From Anser cygnoides (Eukaryota; Chordata; Aves; Anseriformes; Anatidae): 64,000 nucleotides of DNA. Made by a program: the position numbers and the translations under genes. The notes beneath the pieces are model-generated. The model ran no database searches, was not told where the DNA came from, and saw nothing but the letters and a program-made list of their open reading frames with translations. Of the stretch, positions 54,853 to 64,000 are shown piece by piece; position 1 is the stretch's first letter, and every line of letters begins with the position of its first letter. Location of the stretch: NCBI RefSeq assembly GCF_040182565.1, contig NW_027103067.1, positions 930,001 through 994,000 on the forward strand, in the 5' to 3' direction.

Positions 54853-55030
54853 ACTACATTTCCCAGCAGCCCCCGCGGCCGCGCTTTGAGCAATGAAAGA
54901 AAGCTCCCGGCATGCACCGCGGGGGCCATAGGGCTGGCCCCGAGGGGCGGGGCCTCCCGCGGACCTGTCAGGGCTGGGGGCGTGGTCTCCCGACTCCTCC
55001 CCCGGAAGTGAGGCAGGGCGTCACTTCCGC
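54853..55030 (+). promoter_or_regulatory. COX8A: COX8A promoter: ZNF143-like and ETS sites
   Basis: ACTACATTTCCCAGCAGCCC (54853-54872) resembles the ZNF143/STAF site. CCGGAAGT (55002-55009) and the inverted ACTTCCG (from 55023) are ETS/GABP-type sites 30-50 bases before the COX8A start. ETS/GABP sites are typical for nuclear genes of the respiratory chain. Confidence 0.65.
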
Positions 55031-55051
55031 TGCGTCCCCGCCGCCGCCGCC

Positions 55052-55340
55052 ATGTCGCTCGCAGTTCGCCTGGCCCGCGCCCTGCTGCGCCCCGCGGCCC
55101 GGCCCGGCCCGGCCCGGCGCGGCCTCGTCACGGGGCCTCCGCAGGATCCCTTGGGCCCCGCGGTGAGCGCGGGGGCAGCGGCTCGGGGCTTGGGGGGACC
55201 GGGCGGGGTGACCTTGCCGTCCGCTGACGCCGCTGTGCCCGTAGGAGACCGCCGCCGGCTTCGCCGCCATGTTCGCCGTGTGCCTGGGCCCCGCCGCCTG
55301 GGTGCTGGCGCACCTGGAGGACTACAAGCAGCGGGAGTGA
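55052..55340 (+). CDS. COX8A: cytochrome c oxidase subunit 8A, mitochondrial
   Basis: Small single-span subunit of complex IV in the mitochondrial inner membrane. Two exons, 55052-55162 and 55245-55340, joined in phase 0, give 69 residues, the same as human. The N terminus MSLAVRLARALLRPAARPG, followed by GPARRGL, is Arg/Leu/Ala-rich with no acidic residue, as expected for a cleaved mitochondrial presequence. The mature part reads ETAAGFAAMFAVCLGPAAWV then LAHLEDYKQRE: a single hydrophobic span followed by the conserved LxHLExYK end of the COX8 family. No indel is seen. The ATG follows a CCGCCGCC Kozak context. Confidence 0.95.
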
Positions 55341-55452
55341 GCCGGGGCCTGCACCGGGACCACGAACGGGACCAGCACCGGGACCACGAAGGGGACCAGG
55401 AACGGGACCACGAACGGGACCAGCGCCCCCGGGCCCCCGGGACCCGCGCCCC

Positions 55453-55458
55453 AATAAA
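55453..55458 (+). promoter_or_regulatory. COX8A: polyadenylation signal AATAAA (COX8A)
   Basis: AATAAA in CCCCAATAAAGGCC, 113 bases after the stop. The short 3' UTR is made of GGGACCACGAACGGGACCAG repeats. Confidence 0.85.
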
Positions 55459-55469
55459 GGCCGTTGATG

Positions 55470-55790
55470 CTCTCCCCGCCTCCGTCCGTCACGGGGGGGC
55501 ACCGAGAGGCTCGGGGGGGGGCCCTGAGGGACCAGGGGGGCACCTTGGGGCTCGGGGGAGCACCGGAGGGACCGGGGGGTGGCACCGCTGGGTTCAGGGT
55601 GGACACAGGGGAGCTCGTGCGGGATAACGGGGGGCACGGGGAGGGGCAGGGGGGACCGGGGGGGATTGGGGGAGAACCTGAGGGCTCGGGGGGCACCGGA
55701 GGGTGCGGGGGAGCAGCGGGAGGCTGGGGGGGGGGGGCTCGGGGGGCACCGGGGGGCTCGGGGGTCGATGAGGTCATCAGGTGACGTCAC
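55470..55790. repeat. GGGGCACCGGAGGG repeats downstream of COX8A
   Basis: Loose G-rich repeats (GGGGCACCG, GGGGGGCTCGGGG) between COX8A and the next array. No gene recognised. Confidence 0.5.
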
Positions 55791-55799
55791 GGCCAGCTT

Positions 55800-56290
55800 A
55801 CCTGCTCGTTGCTTGGGGGCTGATGGAGCCCCGGTTGCTACGGGTCGGATCCGGTTGCTAGGGGGAGGAGCCCCTGGTTGCTAGGGGCGGTTCCGGTTGC
55901 TAGGGGAGGAGGGCCTTGTTGCTAAGGGGTGTGGCCTGGTTGCTGGGGAGGGAGTGACCCGGTTGCTAGGAGGCGCGGGCTGGTTGCTAGGGACTGGCCT
56001 GATTGCTGGGGGGCGTGGCCTGGTTGCTAGGGGGCGTGGCCTGGTTGCTAGGGGAGGGCTGGTTGCCGGGGGCGGGGCCAGCTGTAGGGGCGGGGCCGTT
56101 CCCACCGACCCTTTCCAGTCGCTAGGGGCGGGGCCATCCCGCCTCCAAGCCTGCTAAGGGGAGGGGCCTGTTGCTAGGGGCGTGGCGACCCCGCATCCAG
56201 GATGGTTGCTAGGGGTGTGGCCTGTCGCCGGGGGCGGGGCCTGCTAGGGGCGGGGCCACTCCCCCGCGCGGTTGCTAGGGGGCGGGCCCC
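55800..56290 (+). repeat. GGTTGCTAGGGG array upstream of OTUB1
   Basis: About 16 copies of (C/T)GGTTGCTAGGGG, mostly spaced 17-25 bases apart with CGTGGCC or CGGGGCC linkers, end about 120 bases before the OTUB1 ATG. GTTGCTAGG is the half-site of an RFX X-box. It could be a regulatory minisatellite or plain repeat. Confidence 0.8.
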
Positions 56291-56407
56291 CGGTGCGGGA
56301 GCCGTTGCCGCGGCCTGGCTTCCGGCGGGGCGGCCGGTGCCCCGGAAGCGCTTGCGGCTGCCGCCGGTGCCCCGGAAGCGGTGCGCGGGGCGGGGCTGCG
56401 GCGGAAG

Positions 56408-59400
56408 ATGGCGGCGGAGGAGCCTCAGCAGAAGCCGGAGCCGCTCGGCGGCGACGCGGACGGTAACGGAGCGCCCGGACCGGCGGGCCCCGAGCCGCCC
56501 GCAGCGCCCGGCCCCGGCGGAGGGCGGGAGGAGGGGTCCGGGGGTGGCGAGGAACCCCCCACAGCCCCCTACTGGCCCCTGAGGACCCTATGGAACCCCC
56601 CATAGGCCCCGCGGAGCCCCTATAGGCCCCCAAAGCCCCCTATAGGCCCTCTAAAGCCCCCTATAGGCGCCTTAAAGCACCTATAGAGTCCCTAAATCTG
56701 CATATGGACCCCCAAAGCCCCTATAGGCCCCTAAAGCTCCCTATAGATCCCCTAAATCTCACTGTGAACCCCCCATAGCCCCCATAGGCCCCCCAAAGCT
56801 CTCTATAGGCCCCCTAAAGCACCTACAGAGTCCCTAAATCTCACTATGAACCCCCCAGAGCCCCTATAGGCCCCCTAAAGCCCCCCTACAGATCCCCTAA
56901 AGCACCTACAGAGTCCCTAAATTTCACTATGAACCCCCCGAAGCCCCATAGCCCCCCCCCCAAAGCTCTCTATAGGCCCCCTAAAGACCCTATAGAATCC
57001 ATAAGTCTCCCTGTGAACCCCCCAAAGCCCCCACAGACCCCCAGATCCCCCTATAGATCCCCCAAAGCCTCCTATAGATTCCCCCAAGGCTCCCTATAGA
57101 TCCCCTAAAGCACCTACAGGCTCCCTAAAGGCCCCCATGAACCCCCCCAAAGCCCCTATAGACCCTCAGACCGCCCTATAAGCTCCCCCAAAGCCCCCTA
57201 TACATTTCCTAAAGCACCTATAGAACCCCTAAGTCTCTGTATGAGCCCCCCAAAGCCCCTATAGACCCTCATATATCCCCACAGATCCCCTAAAGCCCCT
57301 ATAGACACCCCCCCAAGCCCCTATAGATCCCCTAAAGCACCTACAGGCTCCCTAAGCCTACCTAAAAGCCCCCCCAAGCCCCTATGGACCCCCCTAAAGC
57401 GTTCTATAGCCCCCCCAAGCCTCCTGTGGACCCCACCCCAAAACCCTTATAGGCTCCTATATAACCGCTGTGGACCCCCAAAGCCCCCTATAGCCCCCCT
57501 GCGACCCCCCCCCAGCCCCCCCCCCCGTGGCGTTGTAGTGCCCCCCTGTAGACCTCTGCAGCCCCCTATAGCCCCCTATAATCCCCCCGTAACCCTCAAA
57601 GCCCCCCTAATGCCCCCCCAAAGCCCCCCCCCCCAATTCCCCCCCAAAAAAGCCCCCCACACCCCCAAAGCTCCCCCCGGACCTGTAATACCCCCCAAAT
57701 CCCCCCAAAAACCCCCCAATGCCCCCCCTCGACCCCAAATACCCCCCAACCCCCTCCCCGGCCCCCCAATGCCCCCCAACACCCCAAAAGCCCCCCAGGC
57801 CCCCAACAACCCCAAAAAGCCCCCCCCAAGCCCCCCCAGACCCGTAATACCCCCCAAGGGCCCCCCACCCCCCCAAAAAGGCCCCAAAAAGCCCCCAACA
57901 CCCCCATAGCCCCCCAAAGCCTCCCCCAAAAATGTCCCCCCAAATCCCCATAAAAGCCCCCAAATCCCCCAGTCCTCCCAATCCCCAATACCCCCCAAAA
58001 GCCCCCTCAACACCCTCAACCCCCCCCCCAGGTCCCCTCCTCAAACCACACCCCAACACTCCCCAAGAAAGCCCCCAGGCCCCCAGGCCCCCCCCCCAAA
58101 AAAGTCCCCCCGCAACCCCAAGCCCCCCCCCAGGCCCCTAATATGCCCCCAAACCCCCAAAATCCCCCAAAGTCCCCCCACCCCCCCAAAAAAACCCCCA
58201 ACCCCCCAGTCCCCCCCCAACCCCCCCCAAAACCCCCAGTACCCCTCCAAACCCCCCCAAAAGTCCCCCCCCCAAACCCCCCAAAGTCTCCCCCCAATAC
58301 CCCCCAACCCCCCAAAAAAAAGCCCCAACCCCCCCCCGTCACCCCAATACCCCCCAAAACCCCCTAAACCCCCCAGTCTCCCCCCAATACCCCCAAAAAG
58401 TCCCCCCAGCCCCCAATACCCCCCAATATCCCCCCAATACCCCCCAAACATCCCCCAAAGCCCCCCAGCCCCCCCAATACCCCCCAACCCCCCCCAAAAG
58501 TCCCCCCAACCCCCCTAGCCCCCCCAATACCTCCCAAAAAAGTTTCCCCCAGACCCCCCAAACCCCCCCCAAAACCCCCAACCCCCCCAAAAAAGCCCCC
58601 CAACACCCCCAGTCCTCCCAATACCTCCCCAACCCCCCCAAAGTCTCCCCCAGACCCCCCAAAACCCCCCAAAAAGCCCCCAAGCCCCCCCAGTCCCCCC
58701 AACCCCCCAAAAACCCCCCCAAAAAGCCCCCCAACCCCCAAGTCCCCCCAACACCCCCCCAACCCCCCCAGTCCCCCAGCCCCCAATACCCCCCAATACC
58801 CCCCAACCCCCCCCAATACCCCCCAGCCCCCTAAAAATGCCCCCCAATACCCCCCACAAAACCCCCCCAACCCCCCCCCCAAAAAAGCCCCCAACCCCTC
58901 CAGCCCCCCAAAAGTCTCCCCCAGACCCCCCAACCCCCCCCCCCCAAAAAAAAGTCCCCCACCCCCCCCCCAGCCCCCCCCCCCTCCCCCATGGCCGTGG
59001 GGGGTCTCACCCACCACCCCCAATATTTTTGGGGGGGGGGTCCCCTAAACGCGTCCCCCCCAGGCGTGAACTGCCTGGCCTACGACGAGGCCATCATGGC
59101 GCAGCAGGACCGCATCCAGCAGGAGGTGAGCGCCCCCCTTAATTGGGGGGGGGGGGGGCTCATTAACACCCTCCCCCTTGTTAATTAACCCCCCCTTGTT
59201 AATTAACCCCCCCGTTACATTAACCCCCCGTCCCAGATTGCGGTGCAGAACCCGCTGGTGTCGGAGCGGCTGGAGCTGGCCGTGCTCTACAAGGAGTACG
59301 CGCAGGACGACCACGTCTACCAGCAGAAGATCAAGGTGGGCACCAGTATGGCACTGGGAGGCTCTGGGGGGCGCCAGTATGGCACTGGGAGGCTCTGGGG

Positions 59401-61409
59401 GGCACCAGTATGGCACTGGGAGGCTCTGGGGGGCTCTGGGGGCCACCAGTAGGGCTCTGGGAGGCTTTAGGGGGCAGTGGGAGGCTCTGGGAGGCTTTTG
59501 GGGTTACTGGTTTGGCACTGGGAAGGTTTGAGGGTTACTGGTTTGGCACTAGGAAGCCTCAAGAGAAACCAGTTTGGCACTGGGAGCCTTTTAGGAGCAC
59601 CGTTGTAGGGTTGGGAGGCTTTGAGGGACACCAGTATGGCTCTGGGGGCGCCAGTAGGGCTCTGGGGGACTCTGGGAGCCACCAGTAAGGCACTGGGAGG
59701 CTTTAGGGGGCCCTGGGGAGGCTTTTGGGGTTACTGGTTTGGCACTGGGAAGGTTTGGGGGTTACTGGTTTGGCACTGGGAAGCTTTGGGGGTTACTGGT
59801 TTGGTTAATTAGGAAGCCTCAAGAGAAACCGGTTTGGCACTGGGAGCCTTTTAGGAACACCGTTGTAGGGTTGGGAGGCTCTGGGGGCGCCAGTATGGTG
59901 CTGGGGACTCTGAAGGGGGCGCCCAGTATGGCACTGGGAGGCTCTGGGGGCACCAGTTTGGCACTGGGAGGCTTTGGGGGTTACTGGTTTGGCACTGGGA
60001 AGCCTCAAGAGAAACCAGTTTGGCACTGGGGAGCCTTTTAAGAGCACTGTTGTAGGATGGGGAGGATTTGGGGCTACTGGTTTGGCACTGGGAGGCTTTT
60101 AGGGCCACCAGTACAGCACTGGGAGGCTTTAGGGGGCACTGGCAGGCTTTTAAGGCCACCAGGATGTCACTGGGTGGCTTTGGGGGGCACTGGGAGGCTT
60201 TGGGGGGCAGTGGGAGCCTTTTAGGACGACCAATTTGATACTGGGAGGCTTTTGGGGTTACTGGTTTGGTACTGGGAAGGTGTTGGGGTTACTGGTTTGG
60301 CACTGGGAGCCTTTGGGGGGCACTGGGAGCCTTTTAGGAGCACCGTTGTAGGGCTGGGAGGCTTTGGGGTGTCCCCGTGTCCCCCGGGGTGTCCCCACAA
60401 CCCCTTGGCACCTCCCTCGTGTCCCCTCGGGGTGTCCCTGTGTCCCTTCGGGGTGTCCCCACGTCCCCTCGGCGTGTCCCTGCTGTCCCTTTGGGGTGTC
60501 CCCACGTCCCCCCAGGTGTCCCCAAGTGTCCCCAGGTGTCCCCAAGTGTCCCCAGGCTGTCCTTTGGGGCCACCTCCCTTCAGCTCATCCCTTTGACATC
60601 CCCTCAACGCCACCCCCGTGCCCCCTGCCCCGTGTCCCCACGTCCCTGCCGTGTCCCCAGGTGTCCCCAAATGTCCCCAGGTGTCCCCAGACGTCCCCAG
60701 GTGTCCCCAAGTGTCCCCAGGCTGTCCCTTAAGGCCACCTCCCTTCAGCTCATCCCTTTGACCTCCCCCAACATCCCCACCGTGTCCCCCTGCCCCGTGC
60801 CACCCCCGTACCCCCTGCCCCGTGTCCCCACGTCCCTGCCGCGTCCCCAGGCTGTCCCCAAATGTCCCCAGGTGTCCCCAAATGTCCCCAGGCTGTCCCT
60901 TAGGGCCACCTCCTTTCAGCTCATCCCTTTGACATCCCCCCAACATCCCCACCGTGTCCCCCTGTCCCCCTGCCCCGTGCTACCCCCATGTCCCCACGCC
61001 CTTGCCGCGTCCCCAAACGTCCCCAGGTGTCCCCAGACGTCCCCAGGTGTCCCCAAATGTCCCCAAACGTCCCTTTTGTCCCCCCCGCCCCCCCAGGACC
61101 TGCTCCAGAAGTACTCCTACATCCGCAAGACGCGGCCGGACGGGAACTGCTTCTACCGCGCCTTCGGCTTCGCGCACCTCGAGGCCCTGCTGGAGGACGG
61201 CCAGGAGCTGCAGCGGTGCGTGGCCCCCCCGTGGCCCCCGTCCCCTCCCCGGGACCCCCCCGGTGTCCCCAAAGCCCCCCTTCCGCGGTGCCACCCGCTT
61301 TGTGTCCCCCCCCCCCCCCCCCAGGTTCAAGGAGATCTCGGCGCGCAGCAAGGACGAGCTGGTGGCGCAGGGCTTCACCGAGTTCACGATCGAGGACTTC
61401 CACAACACG
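56408..61409 (+). CDS. OTUB1: ubiquitin thioesterase OTUB1 (5' part; runs off the window)
   Basis: OTU-family deubiquitinase that cleaves Lys48 chains and, without catalysis, blocks UBC13 (UBE2N) in the DNA-damage response. Exons: 56408-56462, 59064-59125, 59237-59335, 61097-61215, 61325-61409. They join cleanly: MAAEEPQQKPEPLGGDADG, VNCLAYDEAIMAQQDRIQQE, IAVQNPLVSERLELAVLYKE, DLLQKYSYIRKTRPDGNCFY and GFTEFTIEDFHNT. The DGNC motif holds the catalytic Asp and Cys. The N-terminal helix that contacts ubiquitin and UBC13 is present. About 140 of the expected ~271 residues are in the window; the catalytic His part lies beyond it. No indels are found. The next exon should start FMxLIE; four partial copies of that start occur at 63192-63950, and the true full exon is probably past 64000. 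Confidence 0.96.
56590..57500. repeat. CCCCCTATAGATCCCCTAAAG array (OTUB1 intron 1)
   Basis: About 25 units of 35-45 bp: CCCCTATAGACCCCC, CTAAAGCACCTATAGAGTCC and CTAAATCTC(A/C)CTATGAACC. Confidence 0.88.
57540..58985. repeat. CCCCCCAATACCCCCCAA array (OTUB1 intron 1)
   Basis: A nearly G-free + strand of C runs joined by AAT, AAA and AGT (CCCCCCAAAAAAGCCCCC) for 1.4 kb. It is the longest C-only homopurine/homopyrimidine-like stretch here and the least reliable to sequence. Confidence 0.88.
59340..60360. repeat. CACTGGGAGGCTTTGGGGG array (OTUB1 intron 3, part 1)
   Basis: Units of 25-40 bp: GGTTACTGGTTTGGCACTGG, GAGGCTCTGGGGG and CACCAGTATGGCACTGGGAG. A ~250-bp higher-order block is partly repeated (59560-59640 and 59820-59900). 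Confidence 0.9.
60365..61085. repeat. GTCCCCAGGTGTCCCCAAAT array (OTUB1 intron 3, part 2)
   Basis: Three blocks of ~180 bp, each with GCTGTCCTT(T/A)GGGCCACC, CTTCAGCTCATCCCTTTGA and a GTCCCCAGGTGTCCCCAA run, near 60550, 60720 and 60890. Confidence 0.88.
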
Positions 61410-62640
61410 GTGGGGGATACTGGGGGGACTGGGAGGCGCTGGGGGGACTGGGAGATACTGGGGAGACAGTGCGGGGACGCTGGGGGGACTGGGAGGCACT
61501 GGGGAGATGCTGGGGGGAACTGGGAGGCACTGGGGAGACACCGGGAGACACTGGGGAGATGCTGCATGGACCCTGGGGGGAACTGGGAGGCGCTGGGGAG
61601 ACACTGGGGGGACTGGGAGATACTGGGGAGACAGTGCGGGGACGCTGGGGGGACTGGGAGACACTGGGGAGATGCTGCAGGGACGCTGGGGGGAACTGGG
61701 AGGCACTGGGGAGACACCGGGAGACACTGGGGAGATGCTGCAGGGATGCTGGGGGAACTGGGAGGCGCTGGGGGGAACTGGGAGGCACTGGGGAGACACC
61801 GGGAGACACTGGGGAGATGCTGCAGGGACGCTGGGGGGACTGGGAGACACTGGGGAGACGCTGGGGGGACTGGGAGACACTGGGGGGACACTGCGGGGAC
61901 ACTCGGGGACTGGGAGATACTGGGGAGACAGTTGGGACGCTGGGGGGACAGTGTGGGGACTGGGAGACACTGGGGAGATGCTGCAGGGACGCTGGGGGGA
62001 CTGGGAGATACTGGGGAGATGCTGGGGGGACTGGGAGATAATGGGGAGACACTGCGGGGACACTTGGGGGACTGGGAGATACTGGGGAGACCCTGCAGGG
62101 ATGCTGGGGGGACTGGGAGATACTGGGGAGACACAGCTGGGACACCGGGTGGACTGGGAGATACTGGGGAGACGCTGGGGAGACACTGTGGGGACACTGG
62201 GCGGACTGGGAGACACTGGGGAGACACTGGGTAGATGCTGCAGGGACACTGGGGCAACTGGGAGACACTGGGGAGACGCTGTGGGGACACTGGGCGGACT
62301 GGGAGACACTGGGGGATATGGGGGGACAGTGGGGACATAGAGGGGACACTGGGGGGACATTGGGGACACTGGGAGGACACTGGGAGGGCAAGGGGAACAG
62401 TGGGGACTTGGTGGGGGACACTGGGGGAACGGGGGGACGCTGGGAGGGCACTGGGGACACTGGGAGGGCACTGGGGACACTGGGGACATGGGGGGACACC
62501 TGGGGGACGCTGGGGGGACACCTGGGGGACACCGGGAGGACGCGGGGGGGCACTGGGAGGGCACTGGGGACATGGCAGGGGACACTGGGGGGACATTGGG
62601 GACACTGGGAGGACACTGGGGATATGGGGGAGACACTGGG
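61410..62640. repeat. ACTGGGGAGACACTGGGAGA array (OTUB1 intron 5)
   Basis: About 45 units of 20-30 bp (GACTGGGAGATACTGGGGAG, GATGCTGCAGGGACGCTGGG), passing near 62300 into GGGGGACACTGGGGACA units. Confidence 0.9.
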
Positions 62641-62644
62641 GGGA

Positions 62645-64000
62645 CACTGGGGCGTGTGACCCCATAACGGTGTGCGTGACCCCGACCCCATAACGACATG
62701 TGTGACCCCATAATGGTGCGTACGACCCTATAACGGCACGTGTGACCCCCCATGACCTCATAATGGCACGTGTGACCCCGTGTGACCCCATAACAGTGTG
62801 TGTGACCCCATAACCCCCTCTGTGACCCCATAATGGTGTGTGTGACCCCATAATGGTGTGTGTGACCCCATAATGGTGTGTGCGACCCCATAATGGTGTG
62901 TACGACCCTATAACGGCACGTGTGACCCCCCCATGACCTCATAATGGCACGTGTGACCCCGTGTGTGACCCCATAACGGTGTGCGTGACCCCATAACCCC
63001 GTGTGCGACCCCATAATGGTGTGTGTGACCCCATAATGGTGTGTGTGACCCCATGACCCCCTGTGTGACCCCACAATGGTGCGTGTGACCCCATGACCCC
63101 CCGTGTGACCCCATAACGGTGCGTGTGACCCCATAACCCTCTGTCTGACCCCATAACCCCCCGCGTGACCCCATAACCCCGTCCCCCACAGTTCATGGAG
63201 CTGGTGGAGCGTGTGACCCCGTAACCCCCTGTGTGATCCCATAACGGTGTGTGTCACCCCCCGTCTGACCCCATAATGCCCCGTGTGACCCCACAACCCC
63301 GTGTCTGACCCCATAATGGTGTGTGTGACCCCATAACCTCCTGTGTGACCCCATAACGGTGTGTGTGACCCCATAACCCCCTGTGTGACCCCCTAATGGT
63401 GTGTGTGACCCCATAACCCTCCATGTGACCCCATAATGGTGTGTGTGACCCCATAACCCCCCGTGTGACCCCATAACCCCCCGTCTGACCCCATAACCCG
63501 GTCCCCCCACAGTTCATGGAGCTGATCGAGCGCGTGGAGCGTGTGACCCCATAACGGTGTGTGTGACCCCATAACCCTCCATGTGACCCCATAATGGTGT
63601 GTGTGACCCCATAACCCTCCATGTGACCCCATAATGGTGTGTGTGACCCCATAACCCCCCGTCTGACCCCATAACCCGGTCCCCCCACAGTTCATGGAGC
63701 TGATCGAGCGCGTGGAGCGTGTGACCCCATAACGGTGTGTGTGACCCCATAGCCCCCTGTGTGATCCCCTAATGGTGTGTGTGACCCCATAACCCTCCAT
63801 GTGACCCCATAATGGTGTGTGTGACCCCATAACCCCCTGTCTGACCCCATAACCCCCCGTGTGACCCCATAACCCCCGCGCGTGACCCCATAACCCGGTC
63901 CCCCCGCAGTTCATGGAGCTGATCGAGCGCGTGTGAGCGTGTGACCCCATAACGATGTGTGTGACCCCATAGCCCCCTGTCTGATCCCCTAACGGTGTGT
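62645..64000. repeat. GTGTGACCCCATAA(C/T)GGT minisatellite with captured exon starts
   Basis: About 65 units of ~20 bp (GTGTGTGACCCCATAATGGT, CCCCGTGTGACCCCATAACC) continue to the window edge. Four copies of a splice acceptor plus the start of the next OTUB1 exon are embedded in it. Confidence 0.92.
63183..63935 (+). pseudogene. OTUB1: four partial copies of the OTUB1 exon 6 start
   Basis: Each has a C tract, (C/G)CAG, then TTCATGGAGCTG(A/G)T(C/G)GAGCG. Exon-like starts lie at 63192, 63513, 63691 and 63910. They read FMELVERVTP*, FMELIERVERVTP* (twice) and FMELIERV*, against human FMDLIEQVEK. In each the exon text runs straight into the GTGTGACCCC minisatellite and an in-frame stop, with no donor. 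None is the complete exon. Confidence 0.9.

Noticed and set aside
60921..63374. An 817-codon minus-strand open frame.
   Set aside because: It is antisense to OTUB1 exons and mostly repeat translation.
62645..64000. CRISPR-like array of regularly spaced ~20-bp repeats.
   Set aside because: Units are contiguous and degenerate with no unique spacers, in a vertebrate intron.

Overview
This is a piece of vertebrate nuclear genome with seven multi-exon genes. Their order and orientation match the human 11q13.1 block RTN3 - ZFTA - MARK2 - RCOR2 - NAA40 - COX8A - OTUB1. Very high GC, short introns filled with G/C-rich minisatellites, and about 9 kb per gene suggest a bird dot microchromosome, where such genes often drop out of assemblies. 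The bird assignment is inference; the gene identities rest on translated exons.

Layout. 1-4370: tandem repeats with no recognised exon. 4375-11228 (+): RTN3, ER-shaping reticulon, with two cassette exons and the whole reticulon homology domain; its first exon is not seen. 12766-17581 (-): ZFTA, nuclear BED-like zinc-finger protein, tail-to-tail with RTN3. 18936-40812 (+): MARK2/Par-1b kinase, 19 coding exons. 42827-47635 (-): RCOR2, LSD1 corepressor, tail-to-tail with MARK2. 49649-54418 (+): NAA40, histone N-alpha-acetyltransferase, head-to-head with RCOR2. 55052-55340 (+): COX8A, a cytochrome c oxidase subunit. 56408 to the window end (+): OTUB1, a deubiquitinase cut off by the window after its fifth coding exon. 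SPINDOC, which lies between ZFTA and MARK2 in human, was not found.

The genes are a conserved syntenic block, not a pathway. Regulation can be read in places: NRF1 palindromes and a TATA box between RCOR2 and NAA40, a ZNF143-like site and ETS sites at COX8A, an array of RFX-like half sites before OTUB1, and CRE-like sites in MARK2 intron 1. Poly(A) signals were found for RTN3, ZFTA, MARK2, RCOR2, NAA40 and COX8A.

Two features dominate. First, most long introns hold their own minisatellite, and some of these arrays have captured exon edges: a part-exon duplication in RTN3, four copies of an OTUB1 acceptor plus exon start, and three extra copies of a MARK2 donor. Second, splice sites and protein similarity are intact, yet five genes carry single-base indels, mostly in C or G runs. 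This is more likely base-call error than gene death. The long open frames inside repeats are by-products of repeat periodicity.
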